DNA of 64,000 bases from Mycobacterium sp. 852013-50091_SCH5140682 (GTDB lineage Bacteria > Actinomycetota > Actinomycetes > Mycobacteriales > Mycobacteriaceae): contig NZ_LZTB01000011.1 of assembly GCF_001665685.1 (NCBI RefSeq), positions 186,001 to 250,000 of the forward strand. Reading direction: 5' to 3'. The notes under the pieces were generated by a model. The model had not been told where the DNA came from. It was given only the letters and a program-made list of their open reading frames with translations, and did no database searches. Made by a program: the position numbers and the translations under genes. Shown one piece after another: positions 1-9,939 of the stretch (its first letter is position 1; each line of letters starts with the position of its first letter).

Positions 1-520
1 GGTCCCAGAACCGGACTGGATAACCGGTGTGCAGCACGGCCGATACCGCGTTGTCCTTGCGCCGCTCCCGCAGCGCCTTGTCGTCGGCAAGGCTCTCGGC
101 CGCGGCCAGCTGCGCCGCGCTGACCACGGTGACCTCGGCCGCGCGCGCACTGACCACAGCACTCACGCCGCCCGGCATGCTCAGGAGCTCGTCTGCTTCA
201 CCGCCGGCCGCAGGCAATCGCCACACCGCGGCAGGCGCCTTGTCGTCGGCGGCCCCGCCGGGCGCCGGCCGCGCGGCCAGGAACAACAGATCACCGATGC
301 TGGTGAACGTCGGCGCGGACTCCCCTTTTGCGCCGTGGGTCAGTCGCCGTGCGGGCCGGCTCCCCTCGGCGTCCAATTCCCAAATCGCCGTGACGAATTC
401 GGTGCGCTTGTCATTGAGGACGCTGACCGTGGTGACCACGCGCGAACCGTCCGGCGACACCGCAAGACCGGAAACCCGGGGCAAGGCAAGGTACTCGTCG
501 AGATCGTGAAACGGCGTCAT
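1..520 (-). CDS. S9-type prolyl oligopeptidase family protein, N-terminal part
   Basis: The gene starts with ATG at 520 on the minus strand and leaves the window at base 1, so about 173 N-terminal residues are visible. They begin MTPFHDLDEYLALPRVSGLA and continue with blocks such as SPDGSRVV and GDLLFLAARP, which are blades of a TolB/WD40-like beta-propeller. In S9 acylaminoacyl-peptidase and dipeptidyl-peptidase-like enzymes this propeller precedes an alpha/beta-hydrolase domain, which would lie outside the window. A cytoplasmic peptidase is likely because no signal peptide is seen. The family call rests on the propeller only. It is divergent from the monooxygenase gene at 659, leaving 138 bp for two promoters. 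Confidence 0.7.
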   Translation of the reverse strand, partial: MTPFHDLDEYLALPRVSGLAVSPDGSRVVTTVSVLNDKRTEFVTAIWELDAEGSRPARRLTHGAKGESAPTFTSIGDLLFLAARPAPGGAADDKAPAAVWRLPAAGGEADELLSMPGGVSAVVSARAAEVTVVSAAQLAAAESLADDKALRERRKDNAVSAVLHTGYPVRFWD

Positions 521-658
521 GGTCACTCACGGTAGCCGCGGGACGTCAGACCACCTGGGTGACCTGGCCGGTGCTGTCGGCACAAACGTGCGTGGGGTGC
601 GGCAGCGAACACGCGACCGACCCGTTGGTGCGCGCTCCCATTTGGCTACATTCGAGCC

Positions 659-1807
659 ATGGCTCAGTCCGTCCTCGTCGTCGGAGCCGGTATCACCGGC
701 CTGGCCACCGCTGTCGCGTTGCAACGCCAGGGATTCGAGGTGCGCGTCCTGGAGGCCCGCGACGACACGTCGGCGGGTACGGGAATCAGCATCTGGCCCA
801 ACGCTTTGGCCGCACTCGACGAGCTGGGCCTCGGTGACGCGGTCCGATCCGCGGGAGGACGCGTGACCGCCGGGGCCGTGCGCTGGCACGACGGCACCTG
901 GCTGCGTCGTCCGGAGCCCGAACGCTTCATCCGGGCGCTCGGCGAACCGCTTGTGGTCATTCGGCGCGCTGACCTCACCGACATCCTGTCCGCTCCGCTG
1001 GCGGCAGACACTGTCGAGTACGGCGTCGGGGTGCGCGGGCTCGTGACGACCGCTGACGGCGTGCGCGTAACGGTGTCGGACGGTTCGACGCGCGATGCGG
1101 CAGCCGTGGTCGGGGCCGACGGCGTCGACTCTGTGGTGGCGCGCCATCTGAACGGACCGCTGACTCGGCGCTATGCCGGTTACACCGCGTGGCGCGGGGT
1201 GGCGAAGCACCGCATCGATCCGGATATGGCGGGCGAGACCATGGCCGCCGGATTAGAGGTGGGCCACGTGCCGATGGGCGCGGAGCACACCTACTGGTTC
1301 GCGACCGAGCGAGCACCGGAAGGGCGCACCAGGCCCGACGGGGAGCTGGCGTATCTGCAACGGGCCTTCGCCTCCTGGGCCGAACCCATTCCGGCCTTGC
1401 TCGCCGCCGCGGACCCTGCCGAGGTACTGCGCAATGATCTCTATGACCGCGCGCCGGCCAGGTGCTGGGCGCGTGGACCCGTGGCGATCGCGGGGGACGC
1501 CGCACATCCGATGCGCCCGCATCTGGGCCAAGGCGGCTGTCAGGGGCTCGAGGACGCAGCGGTTCTCGGCGAGCTGGCGGGCCTGGCTCCGGATCTGGCG
1601 ACGGCCTTCGCGCAGTTCACGACACGCCGACGCCGTCGCGTGCAGATGATCGTGCGTGAGTCGCGGCTGATCGGGCGGATCGTGAATCTGCGTCCCCCAG
1701 TCCTCAGCGCGGCCGCGATCCGGGCCAGCGCGCTGGTCCCCGAATTCGTACTCACCCGACACCTGGCGACCATCGCGGCGCGTTCGGCGTTCACCTCCGC
1801 GCGCTGA
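659..1807 (+). CDS. FAD-dependent monooxygenase (aromatic hydroxylase type)
   Basis: 382-residue flavoprotein of the p-hydroxybenzoate hydroxylase fold. The N-terminus has the Rossmann FAD motif GAGITGLA (about residues 9-16). The middle has GADGVDSVVAR, the DG motif that contacts FAD and NAD(P)H, and the C-terminal third has GDAAHPMRPHLGQGG, the GD motif that binds the FAD ribityl chain. Such enzymes hydroxylate or epoxidise aromatic or other small substrates with NAD(P)H and oxygen. The substrate cannot be read from the sequence. The ATG at 659 opens directly on the FAD motif. It is transcribed towards the rpf gene, with only 4 bp between the two stop codons and no obvious hairpin. Confidence 0.85.
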   Translation: MAQSVLVVGAGITGLATAVALQRQGFEVRVLEARDDTSAGTGISIWPNALAALDELGLGDAVRSAGGRVTAGAVRWHDGTWLRRPEPERFIRALGEPLVVIRRADLTDILSAPLAADTVEYGVGVRGLVTTADGVRVTVSDGSTRDAAAVVGADGVDSVVARHLNGPLTRRYAGYTAWRGVAKHRIDPDMAGETMAAGLEVGHVPMGAEHTYWFATERAPEGRTRPDGELAYLQRAFASWAEPIPALLAAADPAEVLRNDLYDRAPARCWARGPVAIAGDAAHPMRPHLGQGGCQGLEDAAVLGELAGLAPDLATAFAQFTTRRRRRVQMIVRESRLIGRIVNLRPPVLSAAAIRASALVPEFVLTRHLATIAARSAFTSAR

Positions 1808-1811
1808 GGCC

Positions 1812-2495
<684 letters not shown>

Positions 2496-2517
2496 TCAAG
2501 CGTCTTGCGCGCGCCGA

Positions 2518-3018
<501 letters not shown>

Positions 3019-3222
3019 TCACACGCAGGTTCTTGGTTTTGGAATTGTTTGCTCCGTTTTGGAGCCGGTACGGACCGTACAAAGGTCTCGAAGAGAAGTC
3101 ATATCGATCTAGAACCGATCGCGGAAAGATAACGTTCAGATCACGGGACGATGAGAGATTCGTTTATGCAGGTCAACTCTGCATTTGTCCAAGTTCGGCC
3201 GGTAAACCTTCTACCAGCATAA

Positions 3223-3238
3223 AGTGACACATATCACC
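3223..3238. promoter_or_regulatory. CRP-like site AGTGA-N6-TCACC
   Basis: The core GTGA-N6-TCAC matches the TGTGA-N6-TCACA consensus bound by mycobacterial CRP (Rv3676 family), which is known to act on rpfA in M. tuberculosis. It is about 385 bases upstream of the rpfE start, so it matters only if the promoter is distal or the leader long. Confidence 0.35.
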
Positions 3239-3429
3239 CGCATTTTGTGACCTGAGCCACCGGAAAACCGCATGAAAACTGGCCCGCGCGCCCGCTGATC
3301 GACGTAAAACGACTGGTCAGTGCCATTGACGAGTGTTACAAACGCCGAGCGCTCGAATTTGTTCGCTGCGAGCATGCGGGCAGCGCTGTCCGGCCGGCCG
3401 TCAAAATTGTTGAGCCACAATGGGTCCCG

Positions 3430-3453
3430 CATCGCACCTCGCCCGGTGCGATG
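3430..3453. repeat. Perfect 9-bp hairpin with 6-base loop
   Basis: CATCGCACC at 3430-3438 pairs with GGTGCGATG at 3445-3453 around TCGCCC. No U-run follows on either strand, so it is not a classical terminator. It could be an operator or RNA structure in the rpfE-mobA gap. Confidence 0.5.
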
Positions 3454-3842
3454 TTGGTAGATGCCCACACTGCGGCGTTAATCTCCTGCATTCCAGTATT
3501 TTTCACTCACCGCAGCACAGCCGATGCGGCGGGAAACCACGCATCGGATTCTCAGATTCTCTTAGACAGCGCGGTCAACGGGCCTTTTACCGCCCTTGCG
3601 GGCGGCATGTCCGATGACTTGTACCGCGAGGCGATCACGGGACGTCACCCAAACTCCAACGGGTACAACATGTTTCATCGAACGTCAGATCAACCGCCGG
3701 CCGACAGCCCAATTGTTGCCCGAAAGGCACGCACATCGTATATGAATAAAAAATTGCCAAAGAATATCGAAACGATAAATTCAGCTCTATAAGACTGCAA
3801 ATGCGTTATTTGCTGATCCGCAGAACGCCCAGTGCAGGGCTG

Positions 3843-4412
3843 TCACGGCAGGTCTGCGGTGGTGTTCACGTTGGTCAGGGCGGGCTGCTCGGCGTCCAGC
3901 ACCACCCGCTGCGTGTCGACGGATTCGGCCAGTGCCCGCATGCTGCGTTCCCCGGCCGCCACCAATTCGGCGATGCGGTCGGTGAGCGCACTTCGGTAGA
4001 TGCCCGCCAGGTAATGATCGCGGCCGTCCCACGGCAACACGATGTCGGCATGGAGCCGGACAGCCGGAGCGACCAGCTCGTCGATGAGCTCGGCGGACAG
4101 GTACGGCATGTCGACCGCACAGACGAAGGCCAGCTCCCGGCCGGCGTCGGCAGCCGCACGCAGTCCACGCCCTGTCGCGACCAGCGGGCCCACGCCGCGG
4201 ATCTCGTCGCGCAGCACGTGCGCGCTCAACTCGGGTAGCGGCTGGCCGGGCGCGGCGATGACGAACACCGGTGAACAGCGCACGCTGACCGCGGCGACCA
4301 CACGCTCTACCAGCGTCGAACCTTCGAACGGGAGTGTGGCCTTGTCGCGGCCCATGCGGCGGGAGGCTCCACCCGCGAGGACCACTGCAGCCAACGGCAC
4401 GGGCGATGTCAC
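3843..4412 (-). CDS. mobA: Molybdenum cofactor guanylyltransferase MobA
   Basis: 189 residues, normal for MobA. It transfers GMP from GTP to molybdopterin-Mo to give the bis-MGD cofactor used by formate dehydrogenases, nitrate reductases and related enzymes, in the cytoplasm. The N-terminal nucleotide-binding signature [13 protein letters not shown] lies at residues 12-24. [12 protein letters not shown] and CAVDMPYLS follow, the latter holding the metal-binding Asp. The ATG at 4412 opens directly on the family start. It follows korB on the same strand after the 27-bp repeats. fdhD at 40501 is another window gene serving molybdoenzymes. Confidence 0.9.
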   Translation of the reverse strand: MTSPVPLAAVVLAGGASRRMGRDKATLPFEGSTLVERVVAAVSVRCSPVFVIAAPGQPLPELSAHVLRDEIRGVGPLVATGRGLRAAADAGRELAFVCAVDMPYLSAELIDELVAPAVRLHADIVLPWDGRDHYLAGIYRSALTDRIAELVAAGERSMRALAESVDTQRVVLDAEQPALTNVNTTADLP

Positions 4413-4429
4413 GCCCGTGACGTTAGCGC

Positions 4430-4510
4430 ACGCGCACGCGAGGAGCGGTTAGACAGGCGCGCACGCGAGGAGCGGTTAGACAGGCGCGCACGCGAGGAGC
4501 GGTTAGACGG
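4430..4510. repeat. Three tandem copies of a 27-bp repeat at the korB 3' end
   Basis: Units at 4430-4456, 4457-4483 and 4484-4510 are nearly identical. Each holds the 14-mer AGGAGCGGTTAGAC. The copy nearest korB contains its real stop codon (TAA, minus strand, 4503-4505), so the stop and last codons are copied twice into the gap before mobA. This looks like slipped-strand expansion, as in mycobacterial VNTR loci. Confidence 0.9.
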
Positions 4511-5612
4511 TCCAAGTGTCTTTGCCGCGCAGCAGCGCCTGCAGCGCTGCCGTGTCGTGAGGCTTGGCCTCGCGCGCCGAGCTGATCTGCGCACGGGCGG
4601 CGTCGTCGTAGGTCGGCTTGGCGACCTGACGGAAGATGCCCATCACCATGTGCTCGAGGTTCTGCTCGGACAGCCTCGACAGTGCGAATGCATACGCCGG
4701 ATCCTCGATCTGAGCGTTGTGCACCACGATCTGCTCGGCGGACACGTCGGCGGTCTTGGCCACTTCGAGGCCATAGCCGGACTGGACCACGCAGTACTCG
4801 CCATCGGCGCCGAAGGTGATCGGCTCGCCGTGGCGCAGGTTGATCAGCCGGTCCTCGGCGCCTTCCTTGCGCAGCGCGTCGAACGAACCGTCGTTGAAGA
4901 TCGGGCAGTCCTGCATGATCTCGACCAGCGCCGCGCCGCGGTGGGCGGCGGCGGCGCGCAGCACCTCGGACAGGCCCTTACGGTCGGAGTCCAGGGCGCG
5001 GCCGACGAACGTAGCTTCGGCGCCCAGCGCCAGCGAGACGGGATTGAACGGGTAGTCCAGCGAGCCCATCGGCGTCGACTTGGTGACCTTGCCGGTCTCC
5101 GACGTCGGTGAGTACTGCCCCTTGGTCAGACCGTAGATCCGGTTGTTGAACAGCAGGATCGTGAGGTTCATATTGCGGCGCAGGGCGTGGATCAGGTGGT
5201 TGCCGCCGATCGACAGCGCGTCGCCGTCACCGGTCACCACCCACACCGACAGATCCGGCCGGGCCAGCGCCAGGCCGGTCGCAATGGTCGGGGCACGGCC
5301 GTGAATCGAGTGGAAACCGTAGGTCTCCAGGTAGTACGGGAAGCGGCTGGAGCAGCCGATGCCACTGATGAACGCGATGTTCTCGCGGCGCAGCCCCAGC
5401 TGGGGCAGGAAGTTGCGGATGGTGTTGAGGATGACGTAGTCACCGCATCCGGGGCACCAGCGGACCTCTTGGTCGCTGGTGAAGTCCTTGCCCTTCTGCG
5501 GCGTGTCCGTTGTGGGCACCAGGGCGGTCTTCGTCAGGCCGGCCGTCAGTCCCAGGTCCGTGCCAATGAACTGGGTCGATGCGCGATCCGCTTCGCTTCT
5601 CGCTGTTGTCAT
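4503..5612 (-). CDS. korB: 2-oxoglutarate:ferredoxin oxidoreductase, beta subunit
   Basis: 369 residues. KorB binds thiamine diphosphate and an iron-sulfur cluster and, with KorA, converts 2-oxoglutarate plus CoA to succinyl-CoA with ferredoxin reduction, a CoA-dependent TCA variant in mycobacteria that does not use NAD. The sequence shows the cluster-ligand block RWCPGCGDY near residue 52, IGCSS about 30 residues later, and the ThDP motif GDGDALSIGGNHLIHAL followed by NLTILLFNN. Its ATG overlaps the korA stop by four bases (ATGA), indicating translational coupling. Its 3' end carries the 27-bp repeat expansion, which leaves the protein intact. Confidence 0.93.
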   Translation of the reverse strand: MTTARSEADRASTQFIGTDLGLTAGLTKTALVPTTDTPQKGKDFTSDQEVRWCPGCGDYVILNTIRNFLPQLGLRRENIAFISGIGCSSRFPYYLETYGFHSIHGRAPTIATGLALARPDLSVWVVTGDGDALSIGGNHLIHALRRNMNLTILLFNNRIYGLTKGQYSPTSETGKVTKSTPMGSLDYPFNPVSLALGAEATFVGRALDSDRKGLSEVLRAAAAHRGAALVEIMQDCPIFNDGSFDALRKEGAEDRLINLRHGEPITFGADGEYCVVQSGYGLEVAKTADVSAEQIVVHNAQIEDPAYAFALSRLSEQNLEHMVMGIFRQVAKPTYDDAARAQISSAREAKPHDTAALQALLRGKDTWTV

Positions 5613-7543
5613 GCGTTGACTCCCACAGACTCGACAGTGGCCGCCGCCAACCGCGCGAACTTGGCCTTGTCACTTTCCTTTTCACCCAATGTCCCGTCCA
5701 GGGCGGCGTCGATGATCCCCTCGACCTCGTCCGCCAGGAAGGCCATGCCCTCGACCTTCGTCACCGACTGGATGTCGACCAGGTACTTGCCGCGCAGCAG
5801 CAGGGCAAGCTGGCCCAGGTTCATCTCCGGCAGCACGACCTTGGGGTAGCGCTTGAGCACCTCACCGAGGTTGGCCGGGAACGGGTTGAGGTGGCGCAGA
5901 TGCGCCTGGGCCACCTTGATGCCCTTGCGCCGGGCACGCCGGCAGGCTTCACCGATCGGCCCGTAGCTGCTCCCCCAGCCCAGCATCAGCAGGTCGGCGT
6001 CGCCGCTCGGATCGTCGACTTCGAGATCGGGCACCGCGATACCGGCGACCTTCTCCTCGCGCAGCCGAACCATCAGGTCGTGGTTCTTCGGTTCGTAGGA
6101 GATGTTGCCCGAACCGTTGGCGGCCTCGAGGCCGCCGATGCGGTGTTCAAGACCGGGGGTGCCCGGGACGGCGAACTGCCGTGCCAAGGTCTCCGGGTCG
6201 CGGGCGTAGGGCTGGAACGGCTCGCCTTCCTTGGCGAAGGTGTGCTCGATCGGCGGATAGGTGGTCACGTCGGGGATGCGCCACGGCTCCGAACCGTTGG
6301 CCACCGCGCCGTCGGACAGCACGATCACCGGGGTGTGGTAGTGCACCGCGATGCGCGCGGCCTCGACCGCGATGTCGAAGCAGTCCGAGGGCGACCGGGG
6401 CGCGAGCACGGCGACCGGCGATTCACCGTTGCGGCCGAACATCGCCTGCAGCAGGTCGGCCTGCTCGGTCTTCGTGGGCAGGCCCGTGGACGGGCCACCG
6501 CGCTGCACGTCGATGATGAGCAGCGGCAGTTCGGTCATCACCGCGAGGCCGATGGCCTCGGACTTCAGCGAGATACCCGGGCCCGAGGTGCTGGTGACGC
6601 CGAGCGCACCACCGTAGGACGCACCGATGGCCGCGCCGATGCCTGCGATCTCGTCCTCGGCCTGGAAGGTGAGGACGTTGAAGTTCTTGTGCTTGGACAG
6701 CTCGTGCAGGATGTCCGAGGCCGGGGTGATCGGGTACGTGCCCAGCACCACCTGGATTCCCGCGAGCTGGCCCGCGGTGACGATGCCGTAGGCGAGCGCG
6801 GTGTTACCCGAGATCTGCCGGTACTCGCCGGAGTCGAGCTTGGCCGGGGACACCTCGTAGGTGGTCGCGAAGGCCTCGGTGGTCTCGCCGTAGTTCCAGC
6901 CCGCCTTCAGCGCCAGCACGTTGGCCTCGGCGATCTCGGGCTTGCGGGAGAACTTTTCCCGGATGAAGTTCTCGCTGTGCTCCAGCTCGCGGCCGTACAT
7001 CCACGACAGCAGGCCGAGCGCGAACATGTTCTTCGCGCGCTGACCGTCCTTCTTGGTGGCGCCGATCGCCTCGACCGCTCCTAGCGTCAGCGTGGTCATC
7101 GCGACCGACTGCACGACATAGTCGGACAGCTCGTCGGACTCCAGCGGGTTGCTCTCGTAGCCGACCTTGGCCAGGTTGCGCTTGGTGAACTCATCGGAGT
7201 TGGCGATGATCAGGCCACCGCGCGGCAGGTCGGAGACGTTGGCCTTGAGGGCGGCCGGGTTCATGGCGACGAGCACGTCGGGGCGGTCACCGGCGGTGAG
7301 GATGTCGTAGTCGGCGATCTGGATCTGAAACGACGACACACCGGGCAGCGTGCCCTGTGGCGCGCGGATCTCGGCGGGGTAATTCGGTTGTGTGGCAAGG
7401 TCATTGCCGAAGAGCGCCGCTTCCGAGGTGAAGCGGTCACCGGTCAGCTGCATACCGTCGCCGGAGTCTCCGGCGAACCGGATGACGACCTTCTCCAGCT
7501 TCTGCCTGGGCGCGGCTCCATTGCCGTTGCCGTTGTCACCCAC
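5609..7543 (-). CDS. korA: 2-oxoglutarate:ferredoxin oxidoreductase, alpha subunit
   Basis: 644 residues, a gamma-alpha fusion as usual for mycobacterial KorA. Residues about 20-200 form the gamma domain (RFAGDSGDGMQLTG, then DVLVAMNPAAL). The alpha domain starts near residue 215 with YGIVTAGQLAG, YPITPASDILHELSKH and a glycine-rich TSTSGPGISLKSEAIGLA block. It supplies the substrate and CoA side of the active site to KorB. korA is first in the korA-korB pair, and mobA lies next downstream on the same strand. Upstream is a gap of about 310 bp carrying a GAGAAT-GTC-ATTCTC palindrome. Confidence 0.93.
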   Translation of the reverse strand: MGDNGNGNGAAPRQKLEKVVIRFAGDSGDGMQLTGDRFTSEAALFGNDLATQPNYPAEIRAPQGTLPGVSSFQIQIADYDILTAGDRPDVLVAMNPAALKANVSDLPRGGLIIANSDEFTKRNLAKVGYESNPLESDELSDYVVQSVAMTTLTLGAVEAIGATKKDGQRAKNMFALGLLSWMYGRELEHSENFIREKFSRKPEIAEANVLALKAGWNYGETTEAFATTYEVSPAKLDSGEYRQISGNTALAYGIVTAGQLAGIQVVLGTYPITPASDILHELSKHKNFNVLTFQAEDEIAGIGAAIGASYGGALGVTSTSGPGISLKSEAIGLAVMTELPLLIIDVQRGGPSTGLPTKTEQADLLQAMFGRNGESPVAVLAPRSPSDCFDIAVEAARIAVHYHTPVIVLSDGAVANGSEPWRIPDVTTYPPIEHTFAKEGEPFQPYARDPETLARQFAVPGTPGLEHRIGGLEAANGSGNISYEPKNHDLMVRLREEKVAGIAVPDLEVDDPSGDADLLMLGWGSSYGPIGEACRRARRKGIKVAQAHLRHLNPFPANLGEVLKRYPKVVLPEMNLGQLALLLRGKYLVDIQSVTKVEGMAFLADEVEGIIDAALDGTLGEKESDKAKFARLAAATVESVGVNA

Positions 7544-7852
7544 GGCTCCCGCCTTTCACGCTGTTCGGCCGCCGCGCCGTGTCGCTGCCCCGCAGGGCGC
7601 GCCGTCGGTTCGGCGTGCACCAAAATTTTGATGTCACTAGCAGTACCGATTATTGCACTGCTCTTAGGTTGGGCTTTACCACGGCGTAGCCCGACACGCG
7701 GGCGATCACTGACCGAAGGCGCTGTTCAGTGACGTGAAGCTCGCTGAAGTGAGACAGGATTGTGGTATTCGTCACGTTCAGGAGAATGTCATTCTCTAAG
7801 GAAAAGCTACCGATGAGTAGCTGTGGGCTAGCACTTGGCCGCCACCGCGTAC
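7544..7852. other. Gap between the PfkB kinase gene and korA
   Basis: About 310 bp with relatively AT-rich patches. It should hold the korA promoter. I see an imperfect hairpin (7669-7676 with 7689-7696, no U-run) and the 15-bp palindrome listed at 7782. No gene is supported here. Confidence 0.5.
7782..7796. promoter_or_regulatory. Palindrome GAGAAT-GTC-ATTCTC
   Basis: Perfect 6-bp arms around GTC. The layout is typical of TetR-family operators, but no TetR gene is visible in the window. It lies 240 bp upstream of korA and 57 bp past the end of the PfkB kinase gene. Confidence 0.45.
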
Positions 7853-8695
7853 CTACAGTTCGGGTACCACCTGGACCCGTTTGTCGAGCTCGCGGGCCAC
7901 GAGCTCGCTGGCCAGCTCGGCGGCGCGGCAGGGGCCTGCCCCCGCCGCCCGGTTGGCGACGTAACACGCAGTGAACATGTCACCGGCCCCGGTGGTCTGC
8001 ACACCCATCACCCGCCAGGCCGCGGGCACGCGGACCACTGTGCCGTCGGTATAGATGTCACAGCCCTCGGAGCCGTAGGTGACCACGATCTCCGGCACAC
8101 CGAGCTGCTCGGCGACCGCGGCGTCGAACGGGCCGTCGGCGACGATCACGGCCTCGTCCTCGGCCAGTTTGAGCACATCGAGATGACGCAACAGATCGGG
8201 CGAGAAGTTCCGGTCCTGGATCAGGGGGCCCAGCTTGTCGGCGCGGACCAGCCCCTGGCCGTCATAGGCGATGCGGTGCCCGCGGGCAGCGAGGTGCGCG
8301 AGCGTGTCCGCCGGGAAGTCGGTGCGCAGCAGCGGGGCCAGGTGGATCCAGGTGGTCTGCGGGTCGTCGGCGTCGATGTCGGCAGGCGTCCACACGGGTC
8401 CGAGGGCGTCGACCGACATGTGCCGGTGATCGGTGTCGTCGTAATCGAGGCGGAAGCCGCTGGTGCGGTCTGCGGGCAGGAACCGCACCATCGATCCGAA
8501 GCGGTCCAGCACGCCGTCGAACAGTTCATGGTCGGCCTCCGCGCCCATCGCCACGATGTGCCGCATGCCGGCCGCCGACTCGAGAGCCACCCCGGCGAAC
8601 GACGCACAACCACCCGGGCTGGGCGGAGCCCCGTCGATGACGTCGATCGCCAGATTCCCCAGCACGGTCACGCCCGGGACGAGCTCTTTCGGCAT
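7853..8695 (-). CDS. PfkB-family carbohydrate kinase
   Basis: 280 residues. The start MPKELVPGVTVLGNLAIDV is typical of ribokinase/PfkB proteins, followed by the substrate loop SPGGCASFAG and, near residues 236-239, the GAGD anion hole with the catalytic Asp (TTGAGDMFTACYVAN). It phosphorylates a sugar or sugar-like alcohol with ATP; the substrate is not evident. The ATG at 8695 was preferred over a longer frame because GGGGAGA lies about 9 bases upstream and the family homology begins there. It lies downstream of the LacI-type regulator at 8797 on the same strand and faces away from the PhyH operon, so a role in that sugar or cyclitol circuit is likely. Confidence 0.85.
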   Translation of the reverse strand: MPKELVPGVTVLGNLAIDVIDGAPPSPGGCASFAGVALESAAGMRHIVAMGAEADHELFDGVLDRFGSMVRFLPADRTSGFRLDYDDTDHRHMSVDALGPVWTPADIDADDPQTTWIHLAPLLRTDFPADTLAHLAARGHRIAYDGQGLVRADKLGPLIQDRNFSPDLLRHLDVLKLAEDEAVIVADGPFDAAVAEQLGVPEIVVTYGSEGCDIYTDGTVVRVPAAWRVMGVQTTGAGDMFTACYVANRAAGAGPCRAAELASELVARELDKRVQVVPEL

Positions 8696-8796
8696 CGAAC
8701 GGATCTCCCCCCGGCTGGTCCATATGGTCTGGGCGCACGTGCGTGGCCGTGGGGCGAAATGGTAGCGGGACGGACTGTGAGCTGAACAATCGATGA

Positions 8797-9798
8797 TCAA
8801 GGCAGGTTGTACGGCGTGACGATCTGGATGGGCGTCGGCTTGGCGGGTTCGGCCGGCAGGGCGCCATGCTGCTGGAGGATCAGCCGAACCGCTGTGCGGG
8901 CATCGGCCCGCAGGTCGTTGTGCAGCACCGCCGAGATCCTGCCGTCGCGCAGCAGACGCCGGTTGTCGGCGTCGAGGTCGTGGGCGATGAAGACGCTGCA
9001 GTCGCGGCCGAGCCGGTCGAATGCCGCCAGGGTCGCGGTGTTTCCGCCTCCCGGCGAGTACACGGCGCGGACCGCCGGGTGGCGCTGCAGAGCGTCGAAC
9101 ACCAGGCGTTCGGTCGTCACGTCGATACCGTCGCTGTCGGTGACCTCGACGACCGCCCGCCCCGACGCCCGCAGGCCCGACCTGAACCCCATCTCGCGCT
9201 CACCCTCCCCGCGGAACACCGTGCGGCTCACGGTGATCAGAACGTCCGACGCGGTGCTGCCGAGCCACTGATCCACCAGATAGGCCGCGGTCAGCCCGGC
9301 CCCGTGATTGTCGATCCCGACGTAGCCGCACCGCACGCTCGTCGGCACGTCGGTGGCGTAAGTGACCACCGGTACACCGGAGCCGACGAGCCGGTCGATC
9401 GCCTCGGCCACCTCGGGTTCGTCCTGCGCCTTGAGGATGACCCCGTGGCTGGCGCGCACGCGCGTCAGCGCATCGACCATCTGCGCCGTCGTCCCCGATT
9501 CCCACAGGTGGAACCGCGCACGCACCAGCGCCGGGGCGAACGCAGGCAGTTCGGCCTCGACCGCCGCCCGGAAGGCATCGGAAAACCGTTGCGGCGTATG
9601 CATGATCACGTCGATCAGGAAACGCCGGCCGTTGAGCCGCAGCTGCGCCCGCTGCTTGTCCAGATCGGCGATCGCCTGCCGGACCTCGGCGCGGGTGTTC
9701 TCCCGCACGCCGGGGCGGTCGTTGAGAACGCGATCGACGGTGGCCTCGCTCAGCCCACACTGCTGCGCGATCTCGCGAACCTTGTACCGGTGTGCCAT
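8797..9798 (-). CDS. LacI-family transcriptional regulator
   Basis: 333 residues. An N-terminal HTH (YKVREIAQQCGLSEATVDRVLNDRPGV, given in two parts: residues about 4-16 and 17-29) is followed by a periplasmic-binding-protein-like sugar-sensing domain (GVILKAQDEPEVAEAI, GYVGIDNHGAG). The ATG at 9798 has GGGAGGA just upstream. It is divergent from the PhyH-dehydrogenase-isomerase operon and precedes the PfkB kinase, so it probably controls both sides in response to a sugar or cyclitol. A perfect 24-bp inverted repeat begins 10 bases upstream of its start and touches the Shine-Dalgarno sequence, so the leader may fold. Confidence 0.87.
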   Translation of the reverse strand: MAHRYKVREIAQQCGLSEATVDRVLNDRPGVRENTRAEVRQAIADLDKQRAQLRLNGRRFLIDVIMHTPQRFSDAFRAAVEAELPAFAPALVRARFHLWESGTTAQMVDALTRVRASHGVILKAQDEPEVAEAIDRLVGSGVPVVTYATDVPTSVRCGYVGIDNHGAGLTAAYLVDQWLGSTASDVLITVSRTVFRGEGEREMGFRSGLRASGRAVVEVTDSDGIDVTTERLVFDALQRHPAVRAVYSPGGGNTATLAAFDRLGRDCSVFIAHDLDADNRRLLRDGRISAVLHNDLRADARTAVRLILQQHGALPAEPAKPTPIQIVTPYNLP

Positions 9799-9808
9799 TT
9801 TTCCTCCC

Positions 9809-9867
9809 GCGAGCAGTCGTTGCGGTACGCGACACGCCGCCGTTCGCGTACCGCAACGACTGCTCGC
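9809..9867. repeat. Perfect 24-bp inverted repeat in a divergent promoter region
   Basis: Arms at 9809-9832 and 9844-9867 match without error across an 11-base spacer. The repeat starts with GCGAGCAGTCG, shared in outline with other hairpins in this window (23764, 34591, 52837). Here it lies between divergent genes and not between convergent ones, so terminator function alone does not explain it. On the lacI side it abuts the ribosome binding site. Confidence 0.95.
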
Positions 9868-9939
9868 CGACAATGGTGATGGTTTTTTGATGGCTTTTTG
9901 CCGTTGATTGTGTCACAGAACACCGCAAGACTGTCTGTT

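Noticed and set aside
3451..3792. Plus-strand open frame of 113 codons between rpfE and mobA
   Set aside because: No ribosome binding site, poor third-position G/C bias, no recognisable domain; it also starts inside the 3430 hairpin.
5579..7084. Long plus-strand open frame over korA
   Set aside because: Antisense to a clear KorA protein; low-complexity composition typical of shadow frames in GC-rich DNA.
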